Assembly: GCA_000023185.1 (NCBI GenBank)
Contig: CP001622.1
Coordinates: 4,432,501 to 4,496,500, forward strand
Length of the DNA stretch: 64,000 bases
Source of the DNA: Rhizobium leguminosarum bv. trifolii WSM1325
GTDB lineage: Bacteria; Pseudomonadota; Alphaproteobacteria; Rhizobiales; Rhizobiaceae
Reading direction: 5' to 3'
Of this stretch, positions 53,791-64,000 are shown one piece after another (within the stretch, counting starts at the first letter, position 1; each line of letters starts with the position of its first letter). The notes below the pieces were generated by a model. The model made no database searches, was not told the origin of the DNA, and saw nothing but the letters and a program-made list of their open reading frames with translations. Made by a program: the position numbers and the translations under genes.

Positions 53791-55350
53791 ATGTTGACTC
53801 CCGTTCGTGCAGCGTCCAATGCAAGCTTTTCGTCCCAGGGTCAGACAGCGGCGATCGTCGCCAGTGGTCTCGGCCACTCGGTGATTGCCCCCGCGCCTGT
53901 CAACGCCGTCGAAGCCGCGGACCTCAATTCCGCCATTGCCGGCAAACTCAATATTCTGCTCCTTGCGGCGCGCGAGCGCATGGTCGAAGCCCTTCTCGAT
54001 GTCATTGATGCGGCAGGCCGCTCGATTTCGCTGGATCGTGGAGATGATGAGAGCAATCTTGCCTTCGCCTCCCGGCTTGCCGATGCGATCCGGCGGCTGC
54101 CGGCCGCGAGAATCGACGAGGTCGAGCGCCAGCTCACCGAGAATGGGCATAGCGTGCCGCTCCGGACGATCGCCGAGGCCCTGAAGAACCCGACAGGCCC
54201 TGAAGCCGCTCGCATCGTCGCCTATCTGGAGATTGTCCGCTATAAGGATCGCGATCTCGCCGCCCGCGCGGTCGTCCGCTCCTATGGCCAGAACGATGCA
54301 TCGCCGATGCGCGCCGAACCTCGCCCCGAGATCCGGCTGCCCGAGATCCGGCTGCATGAGGACAGCCTGCCTGCCGCCTTGCGCCAGCCGGCAGACAAGC
54401 TGCCCGTGCCGGCCGATTCGCTTATCGAAGCCGCAGCATCGGCGGCGGCCGAAGAGGCGGTCATCGCCGAAGCCGTGGAAGCTGCCGATCCGGAAGCGCC
54501 GAAGGCTGAGAACCGGGCTCAATCCGCCCCGGCGACGGCAAGAGAGATCGCCCCGGAAAAATCTGCGCCGCAGGAGATCGAAGCCGGGCAACCGCTGCCG
54601 ACGGAAGCCGCAGCAGCCGACGATACGCAGGCAACGCCGGAGCCGCCTGCCATCCAAACCAGTGCGATGTCGGAAAAGGTCGATCCTGTCATTCCCAGGA
54701 ACTGGGCAGGAATTGTTGCCTCCATGACCGAAGAAGTCTCCGAGCTGATCGCCACGATCATCCGCGAGCAAGACGTCGAAACCGTGCAGGACGATGTTCC
54801 CGTCGAGGCGGCAGTGGAGATCGACACGATCCTCGACGACGCCGTCATCAGCGATGCGACCGAGACCTTGACCAGGCAGCCGGTCGAATTCACCGCACCC
54901 GATCCCCGCCAATCAGCAGCACTCCGCCCACCGCAGATGGATGAGGCCGCGGCGGCGGCAGCCCGTCAGCCGAAAGAAATCTCCGCGCGACCGCAGATGA
55001 TGCCGATACCCGAGACGTCCGAGGCTTCCTATCTGCCGCTGGCGGCAAGGATGCCGGAGGGATTTGCCTATAGCCAGCTGCCCTACCAATTCGCCAAGGA
55101 TACACCGTCGAACGAGAAGGCAGGCGAAACGCACCACCAGCATCAGCACCAACGCGACGACGGGTCCGAGGATCAGCAACAGGCACAGTCCGGTGGCGAG
55201 GATGCCGAGCCCGATGCCGAAACGACCGATGCGGCACCCGAACGCAGGACGCCGAGGATGATTGATGCCGAACCGTCGGCTTATCAGCCAGGTCGCCCGG
55301 ACGATGACCCGGTCTACGCGCTCTATCAGCGCATGGTCGGTTGGGAATAA
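53791..55350 (+). CDS. Unrecognised protein with long disordered acidic region, 519 aa
   Basis: I do not recognise the family. The first 160 or so residues look globular and helical (LNSAIAGKLNILLLAARERMVEALLDVID, NLAFASRLADAIRRLPAARIDEVERQL, IVAYLEIVRYKDRDLAARAVVRSYG). The rest is Ala/Pro/Glu-rich and probably disordered, with His/Gln clusters (HHQHQHQRDD) and a short conserved-looking C-terminus (YALYQRMVGWE). No signal or membrane segment. AAAGGAG precedes the ATG at 53791; an ATG at 53665 in frame is less likely. It is convergent with rpsA. Confidence 0.8.
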   Translation: MLTPVRAASNASFSSQGQTAAIVASGLGHSVIAPAPVNAVEAADLNSAIAGKLNILLLAARERMVEALLDVIDAAGRSISLDRGDDESNLAFASRLADAIRRLPAARIDEVERQLTENGHSVPLRTIAEALKNPTGPEAARIVAYLEIVRYKDRDLAARAVVRSYGQNDASPMRAEPRPEIRLPEIRLHEDSLPAALRQPADKLPVPADSLIEAAASAAAEEAVIAEAVEAADPEAPKAENRAQSAPATAREIAPEKSAPQEIEAGQPLPTEAAAADDTQATPEPPAIQTSAMSEKVDPVIPRNWAGIVASMTEEVSELIATIIREQDVETVQDDVPVEAAVEIDTILDDAVISDATETLTRQPVEFTAPDPRQSAALRPPQMDEAAAAAARQPKEISARPQMMPIPETSEASYLPLAARMPEGFAYSQLPYQFAKDTPSNEKAGETHHQHQHQRDDGSEDQQQAQSGGEDAEPDAETTDAAPERRTPRMIDAEPSAYQPGRPDDDPVYALYQRMVGWE

Positions 55351-55370
55351 CATTTTCATTGGCTGAAAAT

Positions 55371-55404
55371 GAAGAACCCGCCGGATCGCTCCGGCGGGTT
55401 CTTC
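55371..55404. terminator. Bidirectional terminator between unknown gene and rpsA
   Basis: GAAGAACCCGCCGGA and TCCGGCGGGTTCTTC form a perfect 15-bp stem around TCGC, flanked by A-rich and T-rich sides. It is placed between two convergent stops. Confidence 0.85.
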
Positions 55405-55426
55405 AATTCAAAGGCGGATGCGAGGC

Positions 55427-57130
55427 TTATTCGCCGCCGCGGTTCTTCAGGGCTGCGCCCAGGATGTCGCCGAGCGAAGCGCCGCTGTCGGACGAACCGA
55501 ACTGGGCAACGGCTTCCTTCTCTTCCGCAATCTCCAGAGCCTTGATGGACAGCATGATCTTGCGGTCCTTCTTGGAGAAGTTGGTAACGCGGGCGTCGAA
55601 CACCTGGCCGACCGAGAAGCGCTCGGGGCGCTGCTCGTCGCGGTCGCGGGCGAGGTCGGCACGGCGGATGAAGGAAGTGATGTCCTCGTGGTTGACGAGC
55701 TTCACTTCGACACCGCCGTCGTTGACCGCGATCACTTCGCAGGAAACGACTGCATTCTTGCGCAGGTCGCCGGAAGCAGCGGCGTCGCCGACTGCATCCT
55801 TGCCGAGCTGCTTGATGCCGAGCGAGATGCGTTCCTTCTCGACATCGACGTCGAGAACGACGGCCTTGACGACGTCACCCTTGTTGAACTCCTCGATGAC
55901 CTGTTCGCCCGGACGGTTCCAGTCGAGGTCGGAGAGGTGCACCATGCCGTCGACATCGCCGTCGAGACCGATGAACAGGCCGAATTCGGTCTTGTTCTTG
56001 ACTTCGCCTTCGACTTCAGTGCCGGCCGGATGGCTGCGGGCAAATGCTGCCCACGGATTTTCCAGCGTCTGCTTGAGGCCGAGCGAAATACGGCGCTTGG
56101 ACGGGTCGACTTCGAGAACGACGACTTCGACTTCCTGGCTCGTGGACAGGATCTTGCCGGGGTGAACGTTCTTCTTGGTCCAGGACATTTCCGAGATGTG
56201 GATCAGGCCTTCGATGCCCGGCTCCAGCTCGACGAATGCACCGTAATCGGTGATATTCGTGACGGTACCGGAAATCTTCTTGCCTTCCGGATACTTGGCC
56301 TGGATGCCATCCCACGGATCGCTCTCGAGCTGCTTCATGCCGAGCGAGATACGGTGGGTTTCCTGGTTGATGCGGATGATCTGAACCTTGACCTGCTGGC
56401 CGATGTTCAGGATTTCCGACGGATGGTTCACACGGCGCCATGCCATGTCGGTGACGTGCAGCAGGCCGTCGATGCCGCCGAGGTCAACGAACGCACCGTA
56501 ATCGGTGATGTTCTTGACGACGCCGTCAACAACCTGGCCTTCTTCGAGGTTCTGAACGATTTCAGAACGCTGCTCGGCACGGGATTCTTCCAGAACCGTA
56601 CGGCGCGAAACCACGATGTTGCCGCGGCGCTTGTCCATCTTGAGGATTTCGAAGGGCTGCGGGTTGTGCATCAGCGGGGTCACGTCGCGGATCGGACGAA
56701 TATCGACCTGAGAACGCGGCAGGAAGGCGATCGCACCGTCGAGGTCGACCGTGAAGCCGCCCTTGACCTGGTTGAAGATCACGCCTTCGACGCGCTCGCC
56801 AGCTTCGAACTTGGCTTCGAGCTTGACCCAGCTTTCTTCGCGGCGAGCCTTCTCGCGCGACAGAACGGCTTCGCCAAGCGCGTTTTCGATGCGCTCGACA
56901 TAAACTTCGACTTCATCGCCGACCTTCAACAGGCCGTCCTTGGCGCGCGCGCCGAATTCCTTCAGCGCGATGCGGCCTTCAACCTTCAGGCCGACGTCGA
57001 CAACGGCGACGTCCTTCTCGATGCCCGTGACGATGCCCTTGGTGACATAGCCTTCGGCCAGGTCGTTCTTGGCAAAGGACTCTTCGAGAAGAGCCGCGAA
57101 ATCCTCGCGGGAGGGGGTAGCTACTGACAT
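55427..57130 (-). CDS. rpsA: 30S ribosomal protein S1, 567 aa
   Basis: mRNA-binding ribosomal protein with six S1 (OB-fold) domains. Repeated ITDYGAFVDLGGIDGLLHVTDMAW, ITDYGAFVELEPGIEGLIHISEMSW and NKTEFGLFIGLDGDVDGMVHLSDLDW segments (broken by divergent linkers) are diagnostic. GCAGGAG precedes the ATG at 57130 (MSVATPSRED); an in-frame ATG lies 36 nt upstream. It follows cmk and aroA, a common gene order in alphaproteobacteria. Confidence 0.97.
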   Translation of the reverse strand: MSVATPSREDFAALLEESFAKNDLAEGYVTKGIVTGIEKDVAVVDVGLKVEGRIALKEFGARAKDGLLKVGDEVEVYVERIENALGEAVLSREKARREESWVKLEAKFEAGERVEGVIFNQVKGGFTVDLDGAIAFLPRSQVDIRPIRDVTPLMHNPQPFEILKMDKRRGNIVVSRRTVLEESRAEQRSEIVQNLEEGQVVDGVVKNITDYGAFVDLGGIDGLLHVTDMAWRRVNHPSEILNIGQQVKVQIIRINQETHRISLGMKQLESDPWDGIQAKYPEGKKISGTVTNITDYGAFVELEPGIEGLIHISEMSWTKKNVHPGKILSTSQEVEVVVLEVDPSKRRISLGLKQTLENPWAAFARSHPAGTEVEGEVKNKTEFGLFIGLDGDVDGMVHLSDLDWNRPGEQVIEEFNKGDVVKAVVLDVDVEKERISLGIKQLGKDAVGDAAASGDLRKNAVVSCEVIAVNDGGVEVKLVNHEDITSFIRRADLARDRDEQRPERFSVGQVFDARVTNFSKKDRKIMLSIKALEIAEEKEAVAQFGSSDSGASLGDILGAALKNRGGE

Positions 57131-57306
57131 AAAATCTCCTGCGTGTCCTGAAATGGAAGCGGACACGTATGCGCCGGTTGGTTTGCGTTGAACGGGCCTG
57201 AACCCAGTCCGCCCTCTCTGACGAAGGCAATCCGGCGCTTGGACGGAATTTCAGGCTTGCTGTATTAGAAGCGATCCATGCTCAGAGCACGCAAAATCGC
57301 TTGAAT

Positions 57307-57954
57307 TTAGGCATTTCGGCTCAAGACCGCATCGATGATCGATTGAGCAGCTTGAAACGCGGCCTCTATACTCATTTCCGACGTATCAAGCAAGTGCGCA
57401 TCATCAGCTGGTTTCAAAGGGCTGTCGGCCCGTCCCATGTCGCGTTCGTCGCGCCGCTTGACGTCCTCGAAGATCGCATCGAAATCCACAGTCAGGCCTT
57501 TGCCGAGGATCTCGTCATAACGGCGTCTTGCGCGGACTGCCGGCGACGCCGTCACATAGAATTTCACCGCCGCATTCGGGCAGACGACCGTGCCGATATC
57601 GCGCCCATCGAGCACCGTTCCCGGCGCTTTCGTCGAAAACCGTCGCTGCGCCTCGACCAGCGCCCGGCGCACCGCCGGCATGACGGCAATCTTCGAGGCG
57701 GCTTCGCCGATCTCATGTTTGGAAAGTATATCGCGATCCAATCCGGCGAGTTCAACCTCTCTTGCGATCTTTTCCGCCACCGCCTCGTCGTCGAGAGGCA
57801 GGCCGGCATCGAGCAGCGCCTTGGCTGTGGCGCGATAGGTCAGGCCGGTATCAAGATGGTGATATCCGTAGCGCTCTGCGATGAGGCGCGAGAGAGTGCC
57901 CTTGCCCGCCGCCGCCGGGCCATCGATGGCGATGGTGAAGGTCTCGTTCGTCAT
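57307..57954 (-). CDS. cmk: Cytidylate kinase, 215 aa
   Basis: Phosphorylates CMP/dCMP. The P-loop [17 protein letters not shown] is at residues 9-25; [10 protein letters not shown] and [12 protein letters not shown] (with the GRD motif) are family hallmarks. It lies between aroA and rpsA on the same strand. Confidence 0.95.
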   Translation of the reverse strand: MTNETFTIAIDGPAAAGKGTLSRLIAERYGYHHLDTGLTYRATAKALLDAGLPLDDEAVAEKIAREVELAGLDRDILSKHEIGEAASKIAVMPAVRRALVEAQRRFSTKAPGTVLDGRDIGTVVCPNAAVKFYVTASPAVRARRRYDEILGKGLTVDFDAIFEDVKRRDERDMGRADSPLKPADDAHLLDTSEMSIEAAFQAAQSIIDAVLSRNA

Positions 57955-58023
57955 ACGATCAATCCTGCGGCAGCGCCGAAACGGCGAATGAGTTTGTCTT
58001 CGCGGATTGCCGCGGCCGGTAGA

Positions 58024-59406
<1,383 letters not shown>

Positions 59407-59658
59407 CTATTTTTGCCGCGAGACAGGCTTGGCCGGTCGCAATTCCCGTCCGCTTCTGCAGCTGTTGCGGCTCGTTAACATAAACGCGCCGGGCGGTCAT
59501 CCGTCGGCTTGCCAAAAACCCGGCGCCCGGCTCGCAAAGTTTGGCTTTGACATGGGAAGCCACAGCGATTAAGGGGACCGGCTTATAAATTCCGATGGAA
59601 CGCCGGCTTGATCGGCATTTGCCGAATCTTGCATTCGGTCATTCACACGAGGCTTATA

Positions 59659-60042
59659 GTGGCGAAAGCGGAACTTGGAACCAAGCGTACCGATCCGGAA
59701 ACCGGCAAGAAGTTTTATGATCTGAACCGGGATCCGATCGTCTCTCCTTATACCGGCAAGTCCTACCCTCTGTCCTTCTTCGAAGAAACCTCGGCGATCG
59801 CCGAAGTTGCCGAGGAAGAGGAGGTCGCGGAAGTCGATACTGAAAACACCGAAGTCGAACTGGTTTCGCTGGAAGATGCCGATGACGCCGCCAGCGGTGA
59901 CGACATCCCCGATATCGGCGATGACGATGTCGAAATCGAAGGCGACGACGACGACGATACCTTCCTCACACCCGACGAGGATGACGATGATGACGACATG
60001 AGCGACATCATCGGCGTGACCGGCGACGACGACGAAGTCTGA
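59659..60042 (+). CDS. TIGR02300 / FYDLN-acid family protein, 127 aa
   Basis: The N-terminus LGTKRTDPETGKKFYDLNRDP is the family signature; the rest is very acidic, with Asp/Glu runs to the end. A GTG start at 59659 (VAKAELG) is chosen because ACGAGG lies nine bases upstream and family members start here; an ATG at 59608 gives 17 extra residues without a ribosome site. Function unknown; widespread in alphaproteobacteria. Divergent from aroA. Confidence 0.85.
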   Translation: MAKAELGTKRTDPETGKKFYDLNRDPIVSPYTGKSYPLSFFEETSAIAEVAEEEEVAEVDTENTEVELVSLEDADDAASGDDIPDIGDDDVEIEGDDDDDTFLTPDEDDDDDDMSDIIGVTGDDDEV

Positions 60043-60191
60043 GACCGCATTTCGGCCCGGCGAGGAAAAAATTCTCCGGGCCAGATTTTTTAGGCTTGCT
60101 ATCTCCGGAATCCGGAAGTAATAAGCCGCCACTCCGAAGGGCACGCCTTGAGGAGTATCCCAGGACCGGCCGCGAGCCGGACCACCTTGAT

Positions 60192-60267
<76 letters not shown>

Positions 60268-60386
60268 GCCTACGCTCTTCGAGCTTCGGCTCGGCAAGCC
60301 GGCAGGCTTGACGGGACGAGGGCGAGAAGGAAGCGGAGGCTGCCGCGCCGAAGTTGCGAAGCAACATAGCGGGCTACGATCCTTCC

Positions 60387-60596
60387 ATGAAGTACGTCTA
60401 CATTCTCCATAGCACTGAATTTCCGGATCGCTATTATGTTGGCGTGACGAGTGATCTGAAGTCGCGCTTGGCAAAACACAACGCCGGCGAGGTTTCTCAC
60501 ACCTCGAAATATCTTCCTTGGTCTCTCAAGACCTATCTCGCTTTCTCCGATGAAACGCAGGCCTTCGCTTTCGAGAAATATCTGAAGTCGGCTTGA
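60387..60596 (+). CDS. Small GIY-YIG nuclease-superfamily protein, 69 aa
   Basis: The whole protein is one GIY-YIG domain: YVYILHS corresponds to the GIY strand, YYVGVTSDLKSRLAKHN to YIG plus the catalytic Arg helix, and Glu in AFAFEKYLKS to the metal ligand. UPF0213-like members of this size are common and their role is unclear. The start at 60387 (MKYVYIL) is chosen over an ATG 33 nt upstream. Confidence 0.85.
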   Translation: MKYVYILHSTEFPDRYYVGVTSDLKSRLAKHNAGEVSHTSKYLPWSLKTYLAFSDETQAFAFEKYLKSA

Positions 60597-60665
60597 GGCA
60601 GAGCTTTCGCAAAGAAAAGACTCTAGCCGGCCCACCTCAACTCCGGCAGGACGCCTCCACAGCCC

Positions 60666-60790
60666 GCCGGCGCCTTGCTGACCGGCGATTTCATCTCCTT
60701 CATGACAGGCAACACGACGCGGCCGCACTGGCCTTGAGTGAGGGCAATCTTTATCACGCGGCGGTCCTGATCTCCGCCACCGTCGTGCAG
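60666..60790 (+). pseudogene. Remnant of DUF1275 (YoaK-type) membrane protein gene
   Basis: One frame reads AGALLTGDFISFMTGNTTR, the conserved DUF1275 motif (SFMTGNxTR); a frame change near 60720 then continues AALALSEGNLYHAAVLISATVV in another frame. Start, most of the protein and the downstream helices are missing. It is a dead fragment left by deletion. Confidence 0.7.
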
Positions 60791-60828
60791 AAATTCTTCG
60801 AGGCAGCAGACGCAACGAAAAGGGCTTG

Positions 60829-61004
60829 GGCGGCGGATATACCGCGTTCGGAGACGAACAGATCTTCCTCAATGTGACGAATTCCGAAGGAGAGCCTTAT
60901 AGCGGCCTTGATGACGCAACCTTCCAAGGCGGACTAAAACGCGCTGCCGCATCCTTTGGTGCGCGTCACAAAGACAGCCGAAAGCAAAGGCTGGAACCGC
61001 GATG
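60829..61004 (+). pseudogene. Open coding-like fragment without start, family unknown
   Basis: The frame from 60829 encodes GGYTAFGDEQIFLNVTNSEG, then GEPYSGLDDATFQGGLKRAA, and stops at 61002-61004. Its composition looks protein-like, but it has no ATG and no recognisable domain. Probably the tail of a deleted gene. Confidence 0.35.
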
Positions 61005-61282
61005 AATGAGAGCCCCGTACGAGGCATCCACGCGCAAGCCGCTTGGCTATCGAAAGATGCATCGCTGAAGGCCCAAGTGAGAATTCACCGGCAATAAGAA
61101 AATATCGAAGGCGGCTGTTTGGGCAAACAGTCAAAATTAGAATATTTTGTCTATTGATTTGATGGATTATAGCGTTCCATAGCCCTGTCGATTTTAACAA
61201 TAAGATTTTCGAACGTCCGGCGAATGCGTCGTTGGGCGCATGTGACTTGCCGTCTTCTTCCAAGATCAGCCAGGAGATATCC

Positions 61283-62212
61283 ATGAGCAATCCAGTTCTC
61301 GTCAATCAGATCATTCCCGAGTCCGATGTCGTGCCGCTGACCGGCCGCGTCGGAGCCGAAATCAGGGGTATTCGCCTCGGCGGAGACCTTTCCGACGCGA
61401 CGGTCGCAGCCATCAACCAGCTTCTCCTGAAACACAAAGTCATCTTTTTCCGCGATCAGGACCATCTTGGCGATTCCGAACAGGAATCGTTCGCGCGCCG
61501 CCTGGGCGACCTTGTGCCTCATCCAACTCAGGGTCCGGTGGCCGGCACGGCTTCCATCCTCAATCTCGATTCCAGCCGCGGAGGCGGCAGGGCGGACCAG
61601 TGGCACACCGACGTCACCTTCGTGGATGCCTATCCCAAATTCTCGGTCCTTCGCGGCGTCGTCATTCCGGCGGCTGGAGGTGATACGATCTGGTCCAACA
61701 CCCATGCCGCATACGAAAGTCTGCCAGCATCGCTCAAATTGCTGGCGGACAATTTGTGGGCCATTCACAGCAATGCCTATGACTACGCAGCCGTGCGCCC
61801 TCGCGCCACCGCTGACGAGAAGAAGCATTTCGAGGAAGTTTTCACGTCGACCATCTACGAGACCGAGCATCCAGTCGTGCGTGTCCATCCCGAAACCGGC
61901 GAAAGATCGCTGCTGCTCGGCAATTTCGTTCAGCGTCTCGTCGGCTTGTCGAAGAGCGACTCCGCAAAACTCTACGAGGTGTTCCAGTCCTATGTTACCG
62001 CGCCGGAAAATACCGTGCGCTGGCACTGGAGAGCCGGTGACGTCGCAATCTGGGATAATCGCGCGACCCAGCACTACGCTGTCAACGACTACGGCGACCA
62101 GCACCGGGTCGTGCGCCGCGCCACCGTTGACAGCGACGTCCCCGTCAGCGTCGACGGCCGCCGCAGCGTAACCCACGTCAAGGTCGCCAAGCCGAAAGCA
62201 AAGGCCGCGTGA
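61283..62212 (+). CDS. TauD/TfdA-family Fe(II)/2-oxoglutarate dioxygenase (alkylsulfatase AtsK-like), 309 aa
   Basis: Oxidative desulfurisation enzyme. Iron ligands are H and D in QWHTDVTF (about residues 112-118) and H in ATQHYAVND; the 2-oxoglutarate Arg lies in HRVVRRATVD. The WHTDVTF form and length resemble alkylsulfate dioxygenases more than taurine dioxygenase. AGGAGATATCC precedes the ATG. A sulfonate-type binding protein gene lies downstream, so sulfur-starvation scavenging is likely. Confidence 0.9.
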   Translation: MSNPVLVNQIIPESDVVPLTGRVGAEIRGIRLGGDLSDATVAAINQLLLKHKVIFFRDQDHLGDSEQESFARRLGDLVPHPTQGPVAGTASILNLDSSRGGGRADQWHTDVTFVDAYPKFSVLRGVVIPAAGGDTIWSNTHAAYESLPASLKLLADNLWAIHSNAYDYAAVRPRATADEKKHFEEVFTSTIYETEHPVVRVHPETGERSLLLGNFVQRLVGLSKSDSAKLYEVFQSYVTAPENTVRWHWRAGDVAIWDNRATQHYAVNDYGDQHRVVRRATVDSDVPVSVDGRRSVTHVKVAKPKAKAA

Positions 62213-62236
62213 GCGCGGCTGGACTAGGGAGCAACC

Positions 62237-62296
62237 ATGAAGCTTGATATAGCGCGGCGCTTTCCGCGCTACTCGATCGGCGAACGCGCGTCATAA
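62237..62296 (+). CDS. Possible 19-aa leader or relic open frame
   Basis: A short frame MKLDIARRFPRYSIGERAS begins eight bases after GGGAGC, within the 245-bp gap between the dioxygenase and oxidoreductase genes. It may be a leader peptide or a relic of a truncated gene; no family is recognised. Confidence 0.2.
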   Translation: MKLDIARRFPRYSIGERAS

Positions 62297-62457
62297 AGGG
62301 CGAACTGAGCACGGTCACATTTCCAGGCATGCTGGTTGTGAACGCGCCCGCGACACGACGACCAGGGGTGCGCCGGTACGGCCCAGATGGCGAGCGCTCA
62401 GTTCGCTTCAAGCAAATTCCTGATACACCAAGGAGAAATTCGAAGAGGAGAACACCC

Positions 62458-63492
62458 ATGGTTAGTCAACCCGTTACCACCCGCATCGTCCTTGCATCGC
62501 GCCCATCCGGAAAGCCGGTGGCTGCGAATTTCCGGCTCGAGCGGGAGACGGTTCGGGATCTCGCCGAGGGCGAGGTTCTTCTCAAGACGCTTTATCTTTC
62601 CCTTGACCCCTACATGCGGGGCCGCATGGACGATGCCAAGTCCTATGCCAAGCCGGTCGAAATTGGCGGTGTGATGGAAGGGGGCACGGTTGCGCAGGTC
62701 GCGCACAGCCGCAACACGGCGTTCAAGGCGGGGGATATCGTCCTCTCGCATTCCGGCTGGCAGAGCTATGCGATTTCCGATGGTGCGGGCTTGCAGAAGC
62801 TCGATCCGGAAACCGCACCGATCACGACAGCACTCGGCATTCTTGGAATGCCGGGCTTTACGGCCTATGCCGGGCTTCGCAATATTGGCAAACCCAAAGC
62901 CGGCGAAACACTTGTGGTCGCGGCAGCGAGCGGCGCGGTTGGCTCGGCAGTTGGACAGATGGCAAAGATTTACGGTGCGCGTGTTGTCGGAATCGCAGGC
63001 GGGTCCAAGAAATGTGACCACTTACGCCAAGAGCTCGGCTTCGATGTCGCGATAGACCATCATTCGAGCGATTTTCCGGCACAACTCGCAGCCGCCTGTC
63101 CGAACGGAATCGATGTCTATTTCGAGAATGTTGGTGGCCACGTCTGGAGCGCGGTGTTTCCATTGCTGAACGACTTCGCGCGGATACCGGTCTGTGGCCT
63201 CATCGCGCATTACAACGAAGGATCCTCTGTCTCGAACGGAGGTGATCAGCTTCCTGCGGTGATGCGTGCCATCCTGCGGAAAAGCCTCACCATACGAGGC
63301 TTCATACAGCGCGAATTTGCCGACCAGCGTCCCGACTTCTCCCATCAGGCCGGAGCGTGGATCTCGGAAGGGCGGCTCAAGTACAAGGAAGATCTCGTTG
63401 ACGGCCTTGAAAACGCTCCCGAGGCTTTCCTTGGCCTCCTGGAAGGGAAAAATTTCGGAAAGCTGATCGTGCGCGTCGCGCCCCGAACATAG
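62458..63492 (+). CDS. MDR-family NADP-dependent oxidoreductase (YncB/CurA-like), 344 aa
   Basis: Medium-chain reductase without zinc. LYLSLDPYMRGRM and MPGFTAYAGLRNIGKPKAGETLVV are typical of the leukotriene-B4/curcumin reductase group; the nucleotide site is AAASGAVGSAVGQMAK, and YFENVGGHVWSAVFPLLN follows. GAGGAG precedes the ATG at 62458. The gene sits between sulfur-acquisition genes; it may reduce an enal or ketone released by desulfonation, which is inference. Confidence 0.9.
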   Translation: MVSQPVTTRIVLASRPSGKPVAANFRLERETVRDLAEGEVLLKTLYLSLDPYMRGRMDDAKSYAKPVEIGGVMEGGTVAQVAHSRNTAFKAGDIVLSHSGWQSYAISDGAGLQKLDPETAPITTALGILGMPGFTAYAGLRNIGKPKAGETLVVAAASGAVGSAVGQMAKIYGARVVGIAGGSKKCDHLRQELGFDVAIDHHSSDFPAQLAAACPNGIDVYFENVGGHVWSAVFPLLNDFARIPVCGLIAHYNEGSSVSNGGDQLPAVMRAILRKSLTIRGFIQREFADQRPDFSHQAGAWISEGRLKYKEDLVDGLENAPEAFLGLLEGKNFGKLIVRVAPRT

Positions 63493-63647
63493 CCTCGGCG
63501 TTCTCTATTTCGCGGCGCAGTTCTTTTTGCTCACGGTCGGAACAGAACAAAAAAGCGAATCCCGAAGAGGCCGACACCGGAGCACATATATTCTATCAAA
63601 AATATAGAGACACTTTAATTTGGTCTCGTCTTATTCCGGAGGGTATG

Positions 63648-64000
63648 ATGAAGATCACAAGGCGAGCTTTCACTGCAGTGGTGGCAGGTGCCATCGCGAC
63701 ACCTTTGACCCACGTTCGGCTGGCCGGCGCCGCTGACAAGGCCGTGCGTATCGGCTACCAGAAATATGGAACGCTGGTGCTTCTCAAGGGCAAAGGCACG
63801 CTGGAGAAGAAACTGGAACCCATCGGCTACACCGTTGAATGGACCGAGTTTCCGGGCGGTCCTCAATTGCTCGAGGCCCTGAACGCTGGTGCTGTCGATT
63901 TCGGATCGACCGGCGAAACGCCGCCGATCTTCGCCCAGGCCGCAAACGCTCCGCTTGTCTATATCGCACACGAGCCGCCCGCCCCGCGCGGAGAAGCCAT
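63648..64000 (+). CDS. ssuA: Sulfonate/alkylsulfate ABC transporter binding protein, N-terminal part (cut by window end)
   Basis: Tat-type signal KITRRAFTAVVAGAIATPL followed by VRIGYQKYGTLVLLKGKGTLEKKL and VEWTEFPGGPQLLEALNAGAVDFG, characteristic of the SsuA/TauA family of aliphatic-sulfonate binding proteins. GGAGG lies five bases before the ATG at 63648 (another ATG is at 63645). The last 118 codons visible are open to the window end. Companion permease and ATPase genes should follow. Confidence 0.88.
   Translation, partial: MKITRRAFTAVVAGAIATPLTHVRLAGAADKAVRIGYQKYGTLVLLKGKGTLEKKLEPIGYTVEWTEFPGGPQLLEALNAGAVDFGSTGETPPIFAQAANAPLVYIAHEPPAPRGEA

Larger units (their letters stand above)
60597..61282. 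other. 686-bp region of gene debris downstream of tRNA-Ala and GIY-YIG gene
   Basis: There is no intact gene. It contains a frameshifted fragment of a DUF1275-type membrane protein (60666-60790) and an uninitiated open fragment (60829-61004). The 61090-61230 part is AT-rich and probably carries the promoter of the dioxygenase gene. Confidence 0.6.

Noticed and set aside
55418..57127. 569-codon plus-strand open frame
   Set aside because: Antisense to rpsA.

Overview
The window looks like the chromosome of a fast-growing Rhizobium (R. leguminosarum / R. etli group). The evidence is a high-GC alphaproteobacterial rRNA operon, an aroA product very close to the class II EPSP synthase of Agrobacterium CP4, a cmk-rpsA neighbourhood, and many mosaic palindromic intergenic repeats of the rhizobial type. 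This assignment is inference from sequence character; no search was run.

Layout. (1) 1-3100: 3' part of a 23S rRNA gene, 5S rRNA and tRNA-fMet, followed by decayed copies of the tRNA-fMet 3' half, several with a terminator hairpin. (2) 3.1-6.5 kb: a lone 1126-aa UPF1-like superfamily 1 helicase. (3) 6.6-16 kb, minus strand: a type I secretion locus. It encodes an acidic tandem-repeat protein, a second large protein with an unfamiliar about 45-residue repeat, an ABC exporter with an unusual low-complexity N-terminus, its HlyD-type adaptor, a small protein with an R-x4-H motif, and a CelD-like acetyltransferase fused to TPRs. (4) 16.8-23.7 kb, plus strand apart from one small exported protein: a LuxR-type regulator with a degenerate receiver, then a surface-polysaccharide operon (two nucleotide-sugar epimerase/decarboxylase-type enzymes, a membrane glycosyltransferase resembling glucomannan/cellulose synthases, a DUF995 protein and a GH26-like hydrolase).

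(5) 23.8-43.8 kb: carbohydrate catabolism and uptake. An orphan sugar-binding protein is divergent from a LacI regulator with a clear inverted-repeat operator. Then come DUF2264 and 2-hydroxyacid dehydrogenase genes, a minus-strand group (two Gfo/Idh/MocA oxidoreductases, a DUF993 protein, a TIM-barrel isomerase), a TetR regulator, and a divergent seven-gene operon (binding protein, two permeases, oxidoreductase, ATPase, choline-kinase-like phosphotransferase, FAD/GcvT dehydrogenase). A shared palindrome, GTAACY-N4-RGTTAY, lies before the minus-strand group, between TetR and the ABC operon, and, more degenerate, before uxaC at 48.4 kb, suggesting one TetR regulon. (6) 43.9-45.4 kb: an intact IS481-type element inserted in a palindromic repeat with a 4-bp target duplication. 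(7) 45.5-53.6 kb: hexuronate genes (fructuronate-reductase-like, uxaC), slyX, gabD-gabT with a divergent MerR-XRE-cupin regulator, and RNase D. (8) 53.8-60.3 kb: a disordered protein of unknown function, then core genes rpsA-cmk-aroA, a FYDLN-acid protein and tRNA-Ala(GGC). (9) 60.4-64 kb: a GIY-YIG protein, gene debris, and the start of a sulfonate/alkylsulfate utilisation operon (TauD/AtsK dioxygenase, MDR oxidoreductase, SsuA-like binding protein cut by the window end).

The least explained parts are the type I secretion locus with its repeat proteins and accessory modifier-like genes, and the possible TetR regulon tying two separate carbohydrate clusters together.
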